A stretch of 47,298 bases of DNA from Candidatus Staskawiczbacteria bacterium RIFCSPHIGHO2_02_FULL_43_16 (lineage in GTDB: Bacteria > Patescibacteriota > Minisyncoccia > Minisyncoccales > Staskawiczbacteraceae), in the NCBI GenBank assembly GCA_001821935.1, contig MHOU01000002.1, positions 58,793 through 106,090 of the forward strand. Reading direction: 5' to 3'. The notes under the pieces are model-generated. The model searched no databases and was not told where the DNA came from. It saw only the letters and a list, made by a program, of their open reading frames with translations. Within the stretch, counting starts at the first letter, position 1, and the number at the start of each line of letters is the position of its first letter. Both the position numbers and the translations under genes were made by a program. Below are positions 18,560-26,560 of the stretch, piece after piece.

Positions 18560-19006
18560 ATGTTCCATGATGCAATCAAGTACCTTCGCACCCAGCTCTG
18601 GTTTTGGATGGTCATGCTTTTGGTAATTACTCTGGTGGCGCTTTCAGCCATGGGCCTGGTGCCCTGGTATGCGATCTTTGAAGCACTCGGGGCCTGGCCG
18701 CTTGTCGCAATTGGAGTTTTGGTTATTATTCCTTTTTTTTGGGGAGTGGGCAAAGCGTTCCACTGGTCTTGCCAGGAGGAGAATCCACGGTTAATAGTAT
18801 TCGCCTTAGTTGCGGCGGTTACAGGGGTTTTTGCCGCCACCGGACATTTCAAACTTTTGGAGTGGTGGGTGGTCTGGTTGATATTGGCCGTTCTGGCCGT
18901 GTTGGCCATAACCATCATTGGCGGAGTTTCCCTTTGGCAAGAAGTTTCCCAAAGGAAGCAGCCAAGATCGCACGCTGCTGTAAAAACCAAAAAACCCAGC
19001 GCCTAA
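18560..19006 (+). CDS. Membrane orphan protein (about 4 TM)
   Basis: SD GGGAGGG then ATG at 18560; hydrophobic segments; terminator AAAAGTG...CACTTTTGGGTTTTTTT follows. Confidence 0.6.
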   Translation: MFHDAIKYLRTQLWFWMVMLLVITLVALSAMGLVPWYAIFEALGAWPLVAIGVLVIIPFFWGVGKAFHWSCQEENPRLIVFALVAAVTGVFAATGHFKLLEWWVVWLILAVLAVLAITIIGGVSLWQEVSQRKQPRSHAAVKTKKPSA

Positions 19007-19217
19007 AAGCCGAACCCAAAAGTGAAGGGGGTAGCACTTTTGGGTTTTTTTATGCATTGCAGCCTCCTATATATTGCAAAAAAGAAAGTTATTTGGTATA
19101 GTAAACCTCAAATAGAATCTTGTATCTTGTATCTGGTAGCTTGAATGGAATTTTGAATACGGAATTTGTGCGTCGTATTCTAGCTTCTAGATACTAGATT
19201 CTAGATTCTCAACAACA

Positions 19218-19460
19218 ATGGCTGTTCCGCGACATAAACATACCCGTTCTTCCGTAGGCCAGCGCCGGATGCATATTTTCATCAATCCGGTGGCTTTAGC
19301 AACCTGCAAAAAATGCGGCCGGGCGGTCAAGCCCCATACCATCTGTTCCAACTGCGGATATTATAAAGGCAAAGAGATGATTAACGTGATGGCAAAATTG
19401 ACCAAAAAAGAAAAGAAAGTGAGGGAAAAGGAAATAAAGGAAGCAGAGAAAAATAACTAG
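19218..19460 (+). CDS. rpmF: 50S ribosomal protein L32
   Basis: [17 protein letters not shown]...[26 protein letters not shown]. Confidence 0.95.
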   Translation: MAVPRHKHTRSSVGQRRMHIFINPVALATCKKCGRAVKPHTICSNCGYYKGKEMINVMAKLTKKEKKVREKEIKEAEKNN

Positions 19461-19564
19461 AATTCGGTATCTTGTATTCTGGAGCTGGAATAGAATTGAG
19501 AATGCTGATTCAAAATTCAGTATTCAATTCAAGCTACAAGATACAGAATACAGAATTCAAGCAC

Positions 19565-19990
19565 ATGGCTTCACGGCACTTATCACGTTCAATTGTTATG
19601 CAAAGCCTATACGAATGGGATTTTTATGGTGCCAATGCCGGCGCCCTTGATGCCATTGTTGACCGGAATGTCAAAAATTTCGGGCCCGGTTTGGAAGATT
19701 TGAATTTTGTGAAAAGTTTGGCAGCGGGGGTGGTAAGCCATTTGCAAGACATTGACGCCATTATTGAAAAAGCGGCCCCCGAATGGCCCATTGCCCAAAT
19801 TCCCCTGGTTGATAAGAATGTATTAAGGCTGGGTTTATTTGAACTTTTATATGCTAACAAAGAAGAAGTTCCGCCCAAAGTAGCCATTAATGAAGCCATT
19901 GAATTGGCTAAAAGTTTTTCAGGAACCATTTCCGGCAAGTTCGTTAACGGGGTATTAGGAACCGTGTACAAGCAGTTGGAAGAAAAATAA
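19565..19990 (+). CDS. nusB: Transcription antitermination factor NusB
   Basis: [19 protein letters not shown]...[32 protein letters not shown]. Confidence 0.92.
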   Translation: MASRHLSRSIVMQSLYEWDFYGANAGALDAIVDRNVKNFGPGLEDLNFVKSLAAGVVSHLQDIDAIIEKAAPEWPIAQIPLVDKNVLRLGLFELLYANKEEVPPKVAINEAIELAKSFSGTISGKFVNGVLGTVYKQLEEK

Positions 19991-19993
19991 AAA

Positions 19994-20689
19994 ATGACAG
20001 AATTTTCACTTTTTGAAAAAAAGCTGGGATTGAAATTTGCCAATAAAGATTTGTTGACCCAAGCCTTTGTGCATCGCAGCTACTTAAATGAAAATCCGGA
20101 GTTCGGGCTGGACCAAAATGAACGCCTTGAATTTTTGGGAGACGCGGTGCTGGAACTGGTGATTACGGTTCATTTATACCAAGAATATCCCAATGAAGAC
20201 GAAGGCCAGCTCACCAATTGGCGGGCGGCGCTGGTGAATGCAAAAATGCTGACCACGGTGGCGGAAGAACTGGGCTTTAATGACTTTTTACTTTTAAGCC
20301 GCGGGGAAACCAAAGAATTGGGAAAGGCGCGCCAATACATTTTGGCCAATACGTTTGAAGCATTGATCGGCGCGATTTATTTGGATTCTGGCTATGAACC
20401 GTGTGATGTGTTTATAAAAAAGTATTTGCTCAGCCGCCTGCCGGAAATTATCCAAAGCAAGTCGTATAAAGACGCCAAGTCACATTTCCAGGAAGAGGCT
20501 CAGGAAAAAGCCGGGGTGACACCCATGTATAAGGTCGTCAAAGAATGGGGCCCAGACCATAAAAAAGAATTCACCGTTGCGGTTTTCTTGGGTAAAGAAA
20601 TGGTGGCGGAAGGCAAGGGCTATTCAAAACAGGAAGCAGAAGAAGAAGCAGCAAAGGCCGCGCTCATTGCAAAGCAATGGGCGGCCTAG
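19994..20689 (+). CDS. rnc: Ribonuclease III
   Basis: NERLEFLGDAVLELVITVHLY, NTFEALIGAIYLDSGY, C-terminal dsRBD. Confidence 0.96.
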   Translation: MTEFSLFEKKLGLKFANKDLLTQAFVHRSYLNENPEFGLDQNERLEFLGDAVLELVITVHLYQEYPNEDEGQLTNWRAALVNAKMLTTVAEELGFNDFLLLSRGETKELGKARQYILANTFEALIGAIYLDSGYEPCDVFIKKYLLSRLPEIIQSKSYKDAKSHFQEEAQEKAGVTPMYKVVKEWGPDHKKEFTVAVFLGKEMVAEGKGYSKQEAEEEAAKAALIAKQWAA

Positions 20690-20776
20690 AATCTGGAATC
20701 CTGTATTTTGTAGTTAGAATACAAGATTCAAAATTCAATTCAAGCTACTAAATACTAAATTCAAAATTCATAAAAA

Positions 20777-21160
20777 ATGCTAACAATACGACTTACAAGA
20801 AAAGGAAAAAAGAACCAGCCGTTTTTCAGGGTGGTGGTGATTGATAAAAGGCGCAGCGCAAAAGGTGGGCGGCCTTCAGAAATTTTAGGCTACGTTGATC
20901 CGCTGACAAAAAGGAAGTCCTTGGAAAAAGACCGGATTTTACATTGGATCAAAATGGGAGCCCAACCTTCGGCTACTGTGCATAATTTATTGGTGGCGGA
21001 AAAAATTATTGACGCGCCTAAAATAAAAAAATTCAGCGTTTCTAAAAAATCTAAAGCCGCCGCCGCAAAGGTAGTGGCAGACGCCGCCGCAGGCGCCGCG
21101 GCGCCCGCGGTTGAGCCAGTAGTCGAAACTCCAACAGAACTCGAAAAACCAGCAACTTAA
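20777..21160 (+). CDS. rpsP: 30S ribosomal protein S16
   Basis: MLTIRLTRKGKKNQPFFRVVVIDKRRSAKGG. Confidence 0.95.
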   Translation: MLTIRLTRKGKKNQPFFRVVVIDKRRSAKGGRPSEILGYVDPLTKRKSLEKDRILHWIKMGAQPSATVHNLLVAEKIIDAPKIKKFSVSKKSKAAAAKVVADAAAGAAAPAVEPVVETPTELEKPAT

Positions 21161-21177
21161 CTATATTCTATTGTGCG

Positions 21178-21215
21178 ACACAAAAAATGCCTCTTGCAAG
21201 AGGCATTTTTTGTGT
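21178..21215 (+). terminator. Terminator, 38-bp perfect palindrome
   Basis: ACACAAAAAATGCCTCTTGCAAGAGGCATTTTTTGTGT. Confidence 0.9.
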
Positions 21216-21402
21216 AAATAGGCTCATTTTCACTAAAAACGCTCAAATGGCTTGACAAGCACCCTTGATAGTAGTATAATTAAAGTATAGAGAATAAGCG
21301 TCAAATTCTCTAGAAGCGTAGCACATTTACTACATTTTGACGCACAAAAATCCCATATGGGCGGTATAATGGTATACCGAAGTCTTCAAAAGGAGATATA
21401 CC

Positions 21403-21999
21403 ATGTTGCAGAGCATCAAGACCGTTGACCAGTGGACCGGCAACGAAATTCGGAGCCATGCGAAGCCTGAAGGCGAAGAGAAACGCGTGGCCGCCGGCCT
21501 GAATGCCATCGGCGGACGGTCGCCGGGTAATGTCGTCCAGCACCTCTGGCCGTCCACGAAAATCTCCGGTGCGCCCTCGGGGTACAGCGACTACGACGTC
21601 GTGGTCCCGTTCCTATTCGCCTCGTTTGGCGGATGTTTCGGGCAACGGGCGGCAGCCCTGTTCGGCCACGCGGTGTTCCATGTGACCGGAACTGGGGCGA
21701 TCGAGCCTGAGTCTCGGTACACCCACGACGAGGAGTGGGTCAGAGATCCTATTCTGCTCGTCATGGGCTCGGACGAAGAGTGGCACGCCTATCAGGGTGT
21801 CGTCGTCACCGAGGGAGCGCTCAAAATGGTGGAGGCTGAATTGGCTCGCCGGACCATCATGGGCAATGAGCAGTTCGAGCCCACCGGCCTCGAAATCACT
21901 TTCGAGGATTTGGCAGAAGCGATCTGCCAGATGAAAACCTGGGATGATTGGCGGGCGGCCAAGGAATCCCTGGTCGGCACCGTTGCGGTTGCCAACTAA
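21403..21999 (+). CDS. Orphan protein (198 aa)
   Basis: TTGACA-N17-TATAAT promoter upstream, SD AAGGAG, GC-rich ORF with no recognised family. Confidence 0.65.
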   Translation: MLQSIKTVDQWTGNEIRSHAKPEGEEKRVAAGLNAIGGRSPGNVVQHLWPSTKISGAPSGYSDYDVVVPFLFASFGGCFGQRAAALFGHAVFHVTGTGAIEPESRYTHDEEWVRDPILLVMGSDEEWHAYQGVVVTEGALKMVEAELARRTIMGNEQFEPTGLEITFEDLAEAICQMKTWDDWRAAKESLVGTVAVAN

Positions 22000-22609
22000 A
22001 TAAAATCTCTCCTCCTGGAAAAAATCAGGAAGGGCTCATTCTTCTGGGGTTGTCAGAAGTTGGGTGGTCGGCCGAGCCATCTGTAAAAAACTGAGGCCGT
22101 TAGTTGTTCTTTGTCGTTCTGACCTAGCCGATTAAAAATCAGACGACGTAAAATACCTTAGCTTCGCAAGAAGAAAAGGGAACAAGGCCTTTGAAAGGGA
22201 CGCCAGCACTTTTGCCCGTCCCTCTCCTCTCTGAAATCATAAAAATTTGTGATTTGAGAGAGGGGTGGAAGCAATCTACCTCGGCAGAAGCAAGACCAAT
22301 CGTGCCCGCCATCAATGGAATTTGCGTGCACGTACAAGCCAGGTTATTTAATCTGGCATAGTAGCGAGAGGGGGGCTGGAAAACAATGATTCTTTTCCAG
22401 TTTCCCCTCCCTTTCTTTAAAAGTGTGGTATAGTGGTTTTAAACTTTGAAAGAAGGGTGGGGAGGAATAAGAATGCTTGTAATTTTTTATAATCATTCTT
22501 ATCTCTCTTTATGGGAGATGGTATGGCCAAACTTCACACACGGTTGGCCATATCTTTAATAGAGCATAGCTCTTTGTATGTGTGTAACATTTTTTTCGGA
22601 GGAATTGCC

Positions 22610-23440
22610 ATGACGTGGTTTTTCTGGCTTGTGCTGTCGTGCGTTGATGAATTACAGGAAATCGTGGACGAAATTCTGGGTCGCGACTATGCGGAACGGA
22701 AAAAGACTTCGCGGTTTACCCCGATGGCATTCCTGCCACCGCCGCCCGCGCCGCAAGTTCCGGCCAAAGTGGCGGAACCGGTTTTGTATGAAGAGCCAGC
22801 GGTCGTCGAAAAAGTAGTTCTCAGTCAAGAAGATCAAAAGACGATTGCGATTCGCAACATCGAAATCAATGGAGATGTTTTTTGCCCAGACGAGTATTGT
22901 CCTATTGATGTTTCGCCGGCGCCAGCGATGCCCCCTTTCAAAAAGAGGTCCCAGCCTCAGCTCTGGGACGAGGCACTGAACTTGTTGCAGGAGTATATCC
23001 TGGCGCTCAGTGATGGTAGTATCGCCCAAGCTGAGGAGTTGAAAAATCAATTCTTTGTTGCGGGATCGGATGGTTATCGTCTCGTGGTAACCGTAGAGAA
23101 AATCCTGAACAAGGGATTTGATAGCGACCAGGAAGGGATGGTCTTTTTCTGGGATCAAGGGAAAAAGTCTTCGTCGGTTTTGGACGAAGTGCCCCTCGGC
23201 CAGCGCGGGCAAAGCTTCATTTACGCCTTACTCAATAAGGCGAAAAGTGAAGACAGGGAGAAGCCGGTTAAAAATCGCGTCCTGAAACCAATTTCAGTGG
23301 ATCCTGAATCCATTGAACACCTTCTCATTCAGGGGTGGAAAATTCACAAGGAAGTTGGGCGGCAGGTGATTCTCGTCAAGGACGGCAAGTCCGTCACGCG
23401 TTACCGGCCGGAATCGGCTTCCAACAAAAAAAGCGGGTGA
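22610..23440 (+). CDS. Orphan protein with Pro-rich segment
   Basis: SD CGGAGGA and ATG at 22610; MTWFFWLVLSCVDELQEIVDEIL..., PPPPAPQVPAK linker. Confidence 0.6.
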   Translation: MTWFFWLVLSCVDELQEIVDEILGRDYAERKKTSRFTPMAFLPPPPAPQVPAKVAEPVLYEEPAVVEKVVLSQEDQKTIAIRNIEINGDVFCPDEYCPIDVSPAPAMPPFKKRSQPQLWDEALNLLQEYILALSDGSIAQAEELKNQFFVAGSDGYRLVVTVEKILNKGFDSDQEGMVFFWDQGKKSSSVLDEVPLGQRGQSFIYALLNKAKSEDREKPVKNRVLKPISVDPESIEHLLIQGWKIHKEVGRQVILVKDGKSVTRYRPESASNKKSG

Positions 23441-23732
23441 AAACCCGGACATTGAAGGTCTGCGCTGGCGCAACGGTGCCAGCGCAGACCCCTTTCTTTC
23501 AAATCATTAGTTGAATAGCGGATATCGATTTAATATCAGATTTTCCCGAATTGAAAAAAAAATTCTTTAGTGATTTGAAAGAAGGGAGGACTCGTAGTCC
23601 TTGCCCAGTTCATTACACCGTACATGCGTGTGCATGTGCCAAGTCCCAGTGAAGTTTTCTTGTTCCCATGGCAAGAGGCTTCGGAGTTCCGACACACTCC
23701 ACAAAAAAATGTCGCAGAAAAAGGAGTTTACC

Positions 23733-24140
23733 ATGGCGGGATATCTGACCGTATGTTTTCAATGGCCGGGGAACCGTGATTTGTTGGAGGATTCCACGTT
23801 GTGAGAACTCCACGAGGCTCGCCTCAGTCGGAAGTTCCCCGACGCGGAGGATGACTTCTGCTTCGCGCATAAGGAGCAGGTCCTCATTCAAGAGGAGGAA
23901 CTGCCCGACTTTGCGGCCAGGGAAGATCGGGTAGTCCAGCAGGAGACCCGCGGAGAAATGCTCCAGCGGCTTTGCAGGACAACCAGGGTGACGGCACGCC
24001 GCCGAAAGTGCCAGCCGGTGTTTATCCAAACAACCGCGCAAGAGGAGGAGCCAACTCATAAGCCGGTGTTCAATTCCCATACGGAATCGATGGGTATCCG
24101 GCACAAGAGGTGGCACTTCACCCGATATGCAAGGGGATAG
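23733..24140 (+). pseudogene. ORF interrupted by in-frame TGA at codon 24 (decayed or recoded)
   Basis: SD AAGGAG, ATG 23733, TGA 23802-23804, then about 111 open codons in the same frame to TAG 24138-24140, terminator follows. Confidence 0.5.
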
Positions 24141-24220
24141 AAGGCCAAGGGGAAGCAAGGTGCGCAAGTGCCTTGTTTCTCCCCTTATTTTAGTCCAGTA
24201 TTAAGGTATGGTGGATTAAA

Positions 24221-24400
24221 ATGAGGGGACAACAAGTTGTTCATTTCAAGGATTGGGGGATCAGCATGGTTTCGCAGCGTGGAGGCAGGAAGTACGCGAC
24301 AGTTTGGCAGCCTGCCAAGCTGGTAATTCGGAGGAGGACGCCGGCGCCCATTGATATGCGTCCACCGAAGGCGCAAAAGAATTTGCGCAAGAAGAAGTAG
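24221..24400 (+). CDS. Small basic orphan protein (59 aa)
   Basis: MRGQQVVHFKDWGISMVSQRGGRKYATVWQPAKLVIRRRTPAPIDMRPPKAQKNLRKKK; the inner ATG at 24266 may be the true start. Confidence 0.45.
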   Translation: MRGQQVVHFKDWGISMVSQRGGRKYATVWQPAKLVIRRRTPAPIDMRPPKAQKNLRKKK

Positions 24401-24533
24401 TTTTCAGGGTCGGATGCCGCGGCATCCGACCCTTATTTTTTTCAAAAAATTTGACATAATTTTTTAAATGGATACAATGGATTTAAGCAGAACGGTCGAG
24501 CTGCAGAATATAAAAAACGATAACAGCAAGAAT

Positions 24534-24851
24534 ATGGCAGATTTTGACAAAGAGTTTCTTGAATATCTTGTTAAGGCATTGGTTGATAACCCAAACGACG
24601 TCAAAGTAGAAAGGAAAGTTGACGAAATGGGAGTGTTGCTTTCATTGACCGTAAACCCAGCCGATATGGGCCAGATCATTGGACGCGAAGGTTCAACCGC
24701 CAAAGCAATCAGGAACTTAGTGAGAATTGTTGGATTGAAAAACCACGCCAGGGTAAACCTTAAAATTGAGGAACCCATCGGCGGAAGGGTAACCAGGCCA
24801 ACAGCTGAAAAACCGGCAGCTCCGGATGATATAGAGAGTATTTCTCTGTAA
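24534..24851 (+). CDS. khpA: KH-domain RNA-binding protein (KhpA-like)
   Basis: FLEYLVKALVDNPNDVKVERK...DMGQIIGREGSTAKAIRNLVR; the ORF extends upstream to 24468. Confidence 0.85.
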   Translation: MADFDKEFLEYLVKALVDNPNDVKVERKVDEMGVLLSLTVNPADMGQIIGREGSTAKAIRNLVRIVGLKNHARVNLKIEEPIGGRVTRPTAEKPAAPDDIESISL

Positions 24852-24906
24852 TTTACAAAAACAAAAAACTGTGCTAAAATAAGCGCAGTTTTTGTTTGTA
24901 AAAAAT

Positions 24907-25611
24907 ATGATCAAATTTGATATCATCACTATTTTCCCTGAAATTTTAAGCTCATATTTGGGCGAGAGTTTGATTGCGCGGGCCAGAGCAAAAAAGCTGA
25001 TAAAAATCACTACCCATAATTTGCGTGATTTTGCTGATGATGCCCGCGGCACGGTTGACGACCGGCCATACGGGGGCGGCCTTGGCATGGTAATCAAGAT
25101 TGAACCAGTGTATAAAGCGGTTCAATCTTTAAAATCAAAATTTAAAAATCAAAATGCAAAATTAAGGAAAGTTATTTTATTCACACCAAGGGGAGAAAAA
25201 TTTACCCAAAAAATGGCGCACAAGCTTTCAAAACTGGACCAAATTATTTTTATTTGCGGGCGATATGAAGGTGTTGACCAGCGGGTGGCTGAAAAAATCG
25301 CGGATATGGAAGTTTCCATTGGTGACTATGACTTAATGGGTGGGGAACTGCCGGCTATGGTGGTTATTGAAGCCATTTCGCGGTTGGTGCCGGGCGTGCT
25401 AGGCAAAGAAGCGTTATTAAAAGAACGCATTACCAAAAGCGGGGGATTTATTGAATATGCGCAGTATACGAGACCCGAAGAAATTAAGGTGAAAAGTACC
25501 CTTCGACGCGACTCAGGGCAAGAAAGTTGGCGAGTTCCAAAGGTGCTATTATCTGGCGATCACAAAAAAATAGAAGAATGGAAAGGTTTGCACGGGAAAG
25601 TGATTGAATAA
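24907..25611 (+). CDS. trmD: tRNA (guanine-N1)-methyltransferase
   Basis: IKFDIITIFPEIL, DDRPYGGGLGMVIKIEP, FICGRYEGVDQRV, SIGDYDLMGGELPAMV. Confidence 0.95.
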   Translation: MIKFDIITIFPEILSSYLGESLIARARAKKLIKITTHNLRDFADDARGTVDDRPYGGGLGMVIKIEPVYKAVQSLKSKFKNQNAKLRKVILFTPRGEKFTQKMAHKLSKLDQIIFICGRYEGVDQRVAEKIADMEVSIGDYDLMGGELPAMVVIEAISRLVPGVLGKEALLKERITKSGGFIEYAQYTRPEEIKVKSTLRRDSGQESWRVPKVLLSGDHKKIEEWKGLHGKVIE

Positions 25612-25642
25612 TTGAAAAAAATCTGATATGGTGTATGATAAC

Positions 25643-25725
25643 GGGCAGGTGGCTGAGCAGCAAAGGCACTAGACTGTAAATCTAGCGGGGTTTCCCCTTC
25701 ATAGGTGCAAGTCCTATCCTGCCCA
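25643..25725 (+). tRNA. tRNA-Tyr (GTA)
   Basis: Acceptor GGGCAGG/CCTGCCC, anticodon loop CTGTAAA, long variable arm, T arm GGTGCAAGTCC. Confidence 0.9.
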
Positions 25726-25747
25726 CAGGTTTTAACAATTGAATATT

Positions 25748-25819
25748 GCCGATGTAGCTCAGTGGCAGAGCATTTCCATGGTAAGGAAAAGGTCGTGAGT
25801 TCAATCCTCACCATCGGCT
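25748..25819 (+). tRNA. tRNA-Thr (GGT)
   Basis: GCCGATG/CATCGGC acceptor, anticodon loop ATGGTAA, T arm GAGTTCAATCCTC. Confidence 0.9.
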
Positions 25820-25851
25820 CAGAGAATAAAATTAATTAAAAAAGACAAGCA

Positions 25852-25981
25852 AGGTATCCAGCGCAAATGGGGTCTCAAGGGAATGTTTGTTCTCATTTTT
25901 TGCAAAATGCGAACTGAGTGTCGCTACGCTCCCTCAAACCCCATTTGCGAGGTGATTTTCCTCGCTTCGCTCCGGAAAATC
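25852..25981 (+). promoter_or_regulatory. Conserved structured leader, copy B (rpmG)
   Basis: AAGGTATCCAGCGCAAATGGGGT...ACCCCATTTGCGAGGTGATTTTCCTCGCTTCGCTCCGGAAAATC-ATG. Confidence 0.7.
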
Positions 25982-26143
25982 ATGGCCGCAAAAAAACCAT
26001 TTTTGAAAGTGCAATGCACCGCGTGCAAAACCGTCAATTATTTTACTAAAAAGTCAAAATTGATGGCTGACAAAAAACTGGAAATTTCCAAGTTTTGCAG
26101 CACCTGCAAAAAGCACACGGTTCACAAAGAAGGTCGCAAGTAG
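25982..26143 (+). CDS. rpmG: 50S ribosomal protein L33
   Basis: MAAKKPFLKVQCTACKTVNYFTKKSK...KLEISKFCSTCKKHTVHKEGRK. Confidence 0.88.
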   Translation: MAAKKPFLKVQCTACKTVNYFTKKSKLMADKKLEISKFCSTCKKHTVHKEGRK

Positions 26144-26249
26144 GTAGTGGCTCAGTTTTGAGCCTAATCCGCTTTGAAGAGGTTATTTATCCTTAAAAAA
26201 GTAACAATTAACGGGATTCGCCCGTTTTTTTTGTTTATTAGATAAAGAT

Positions 26250-26277
26250 TTGACAATACCCTATGGGGGTATATAAT
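26250..26277 (+). promoter_or_regulatory. Promoter with CsoR-type operator in the -35/-10 spacer
   Basis: TTGACA-ATACCCTATGGGGGTA-TATAAT; TACCC...GGGTA dyad. Confidence 0.8.
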
Positions 26278-26283
26278 GGATAC

Positions 26284-26559
26284 ATGAAATACATGCATGA
26301 AGAAAATAGGGGTAAAGTAATACGTCGCCTTACATTGATAGAGGGTCAGGTTCGAGGCCTCCAAAAGATGATTGAAAATAACACCTATTGCATTGATGTT
26401 ATCACCCAGACATCAGCAGTGAAGCAAGGACTTTCAAATGTTGAAGATTTGTTACTTGAAAACCACCTTAGTGGTTGCATTTTGGATCAGGTAAAATCTG
26501 GTCAGACCGATAAAGCCAAAGAGGAAATATTAAAAGTGTATAAACTTAAAAGAAGGTAA
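26284..26559 (+). CDS. csoR: CsoR-family copper-sensing repressor
   Basis: VIRRLTLIEGQVRGLQKMIENNTYCIDVITQTSAVKQGL...HLSGC. Confidence 0.92.
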   Translation: MKYMHEENRGKVIRRLTLIEGQVRGLQKMIENNTYCIDVITQTSAVKQGLSNVEDLLLENHLSGCILDQVKSGQTDKAKEEILKVYKLKRR

Positions 26560-26560
26560 A

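Noticed and set aside
23733-24140. Genome-wide UGA recoding (as in Gracilibacteria/SR1)
   Set aside because: Several recognisable genes (dut, the metallopeptidase, the RT) terminate at TGA, so a reassigned code is unlikely.
23613-24167. 184-aa minus-strand ORF
   Set aside because: No SD seen; the plus strand has SD, ATG and terminator despite the UGA. Kept as the alternative explanation.
25499-25520. Palindromic insert STLRRDSGQES in trmD
   Set aside because: CCCTTCGACGCGACTCAGGG resembles a repeat, but the dyad is weak; not strong enough to list with the clear palindromic inserts.
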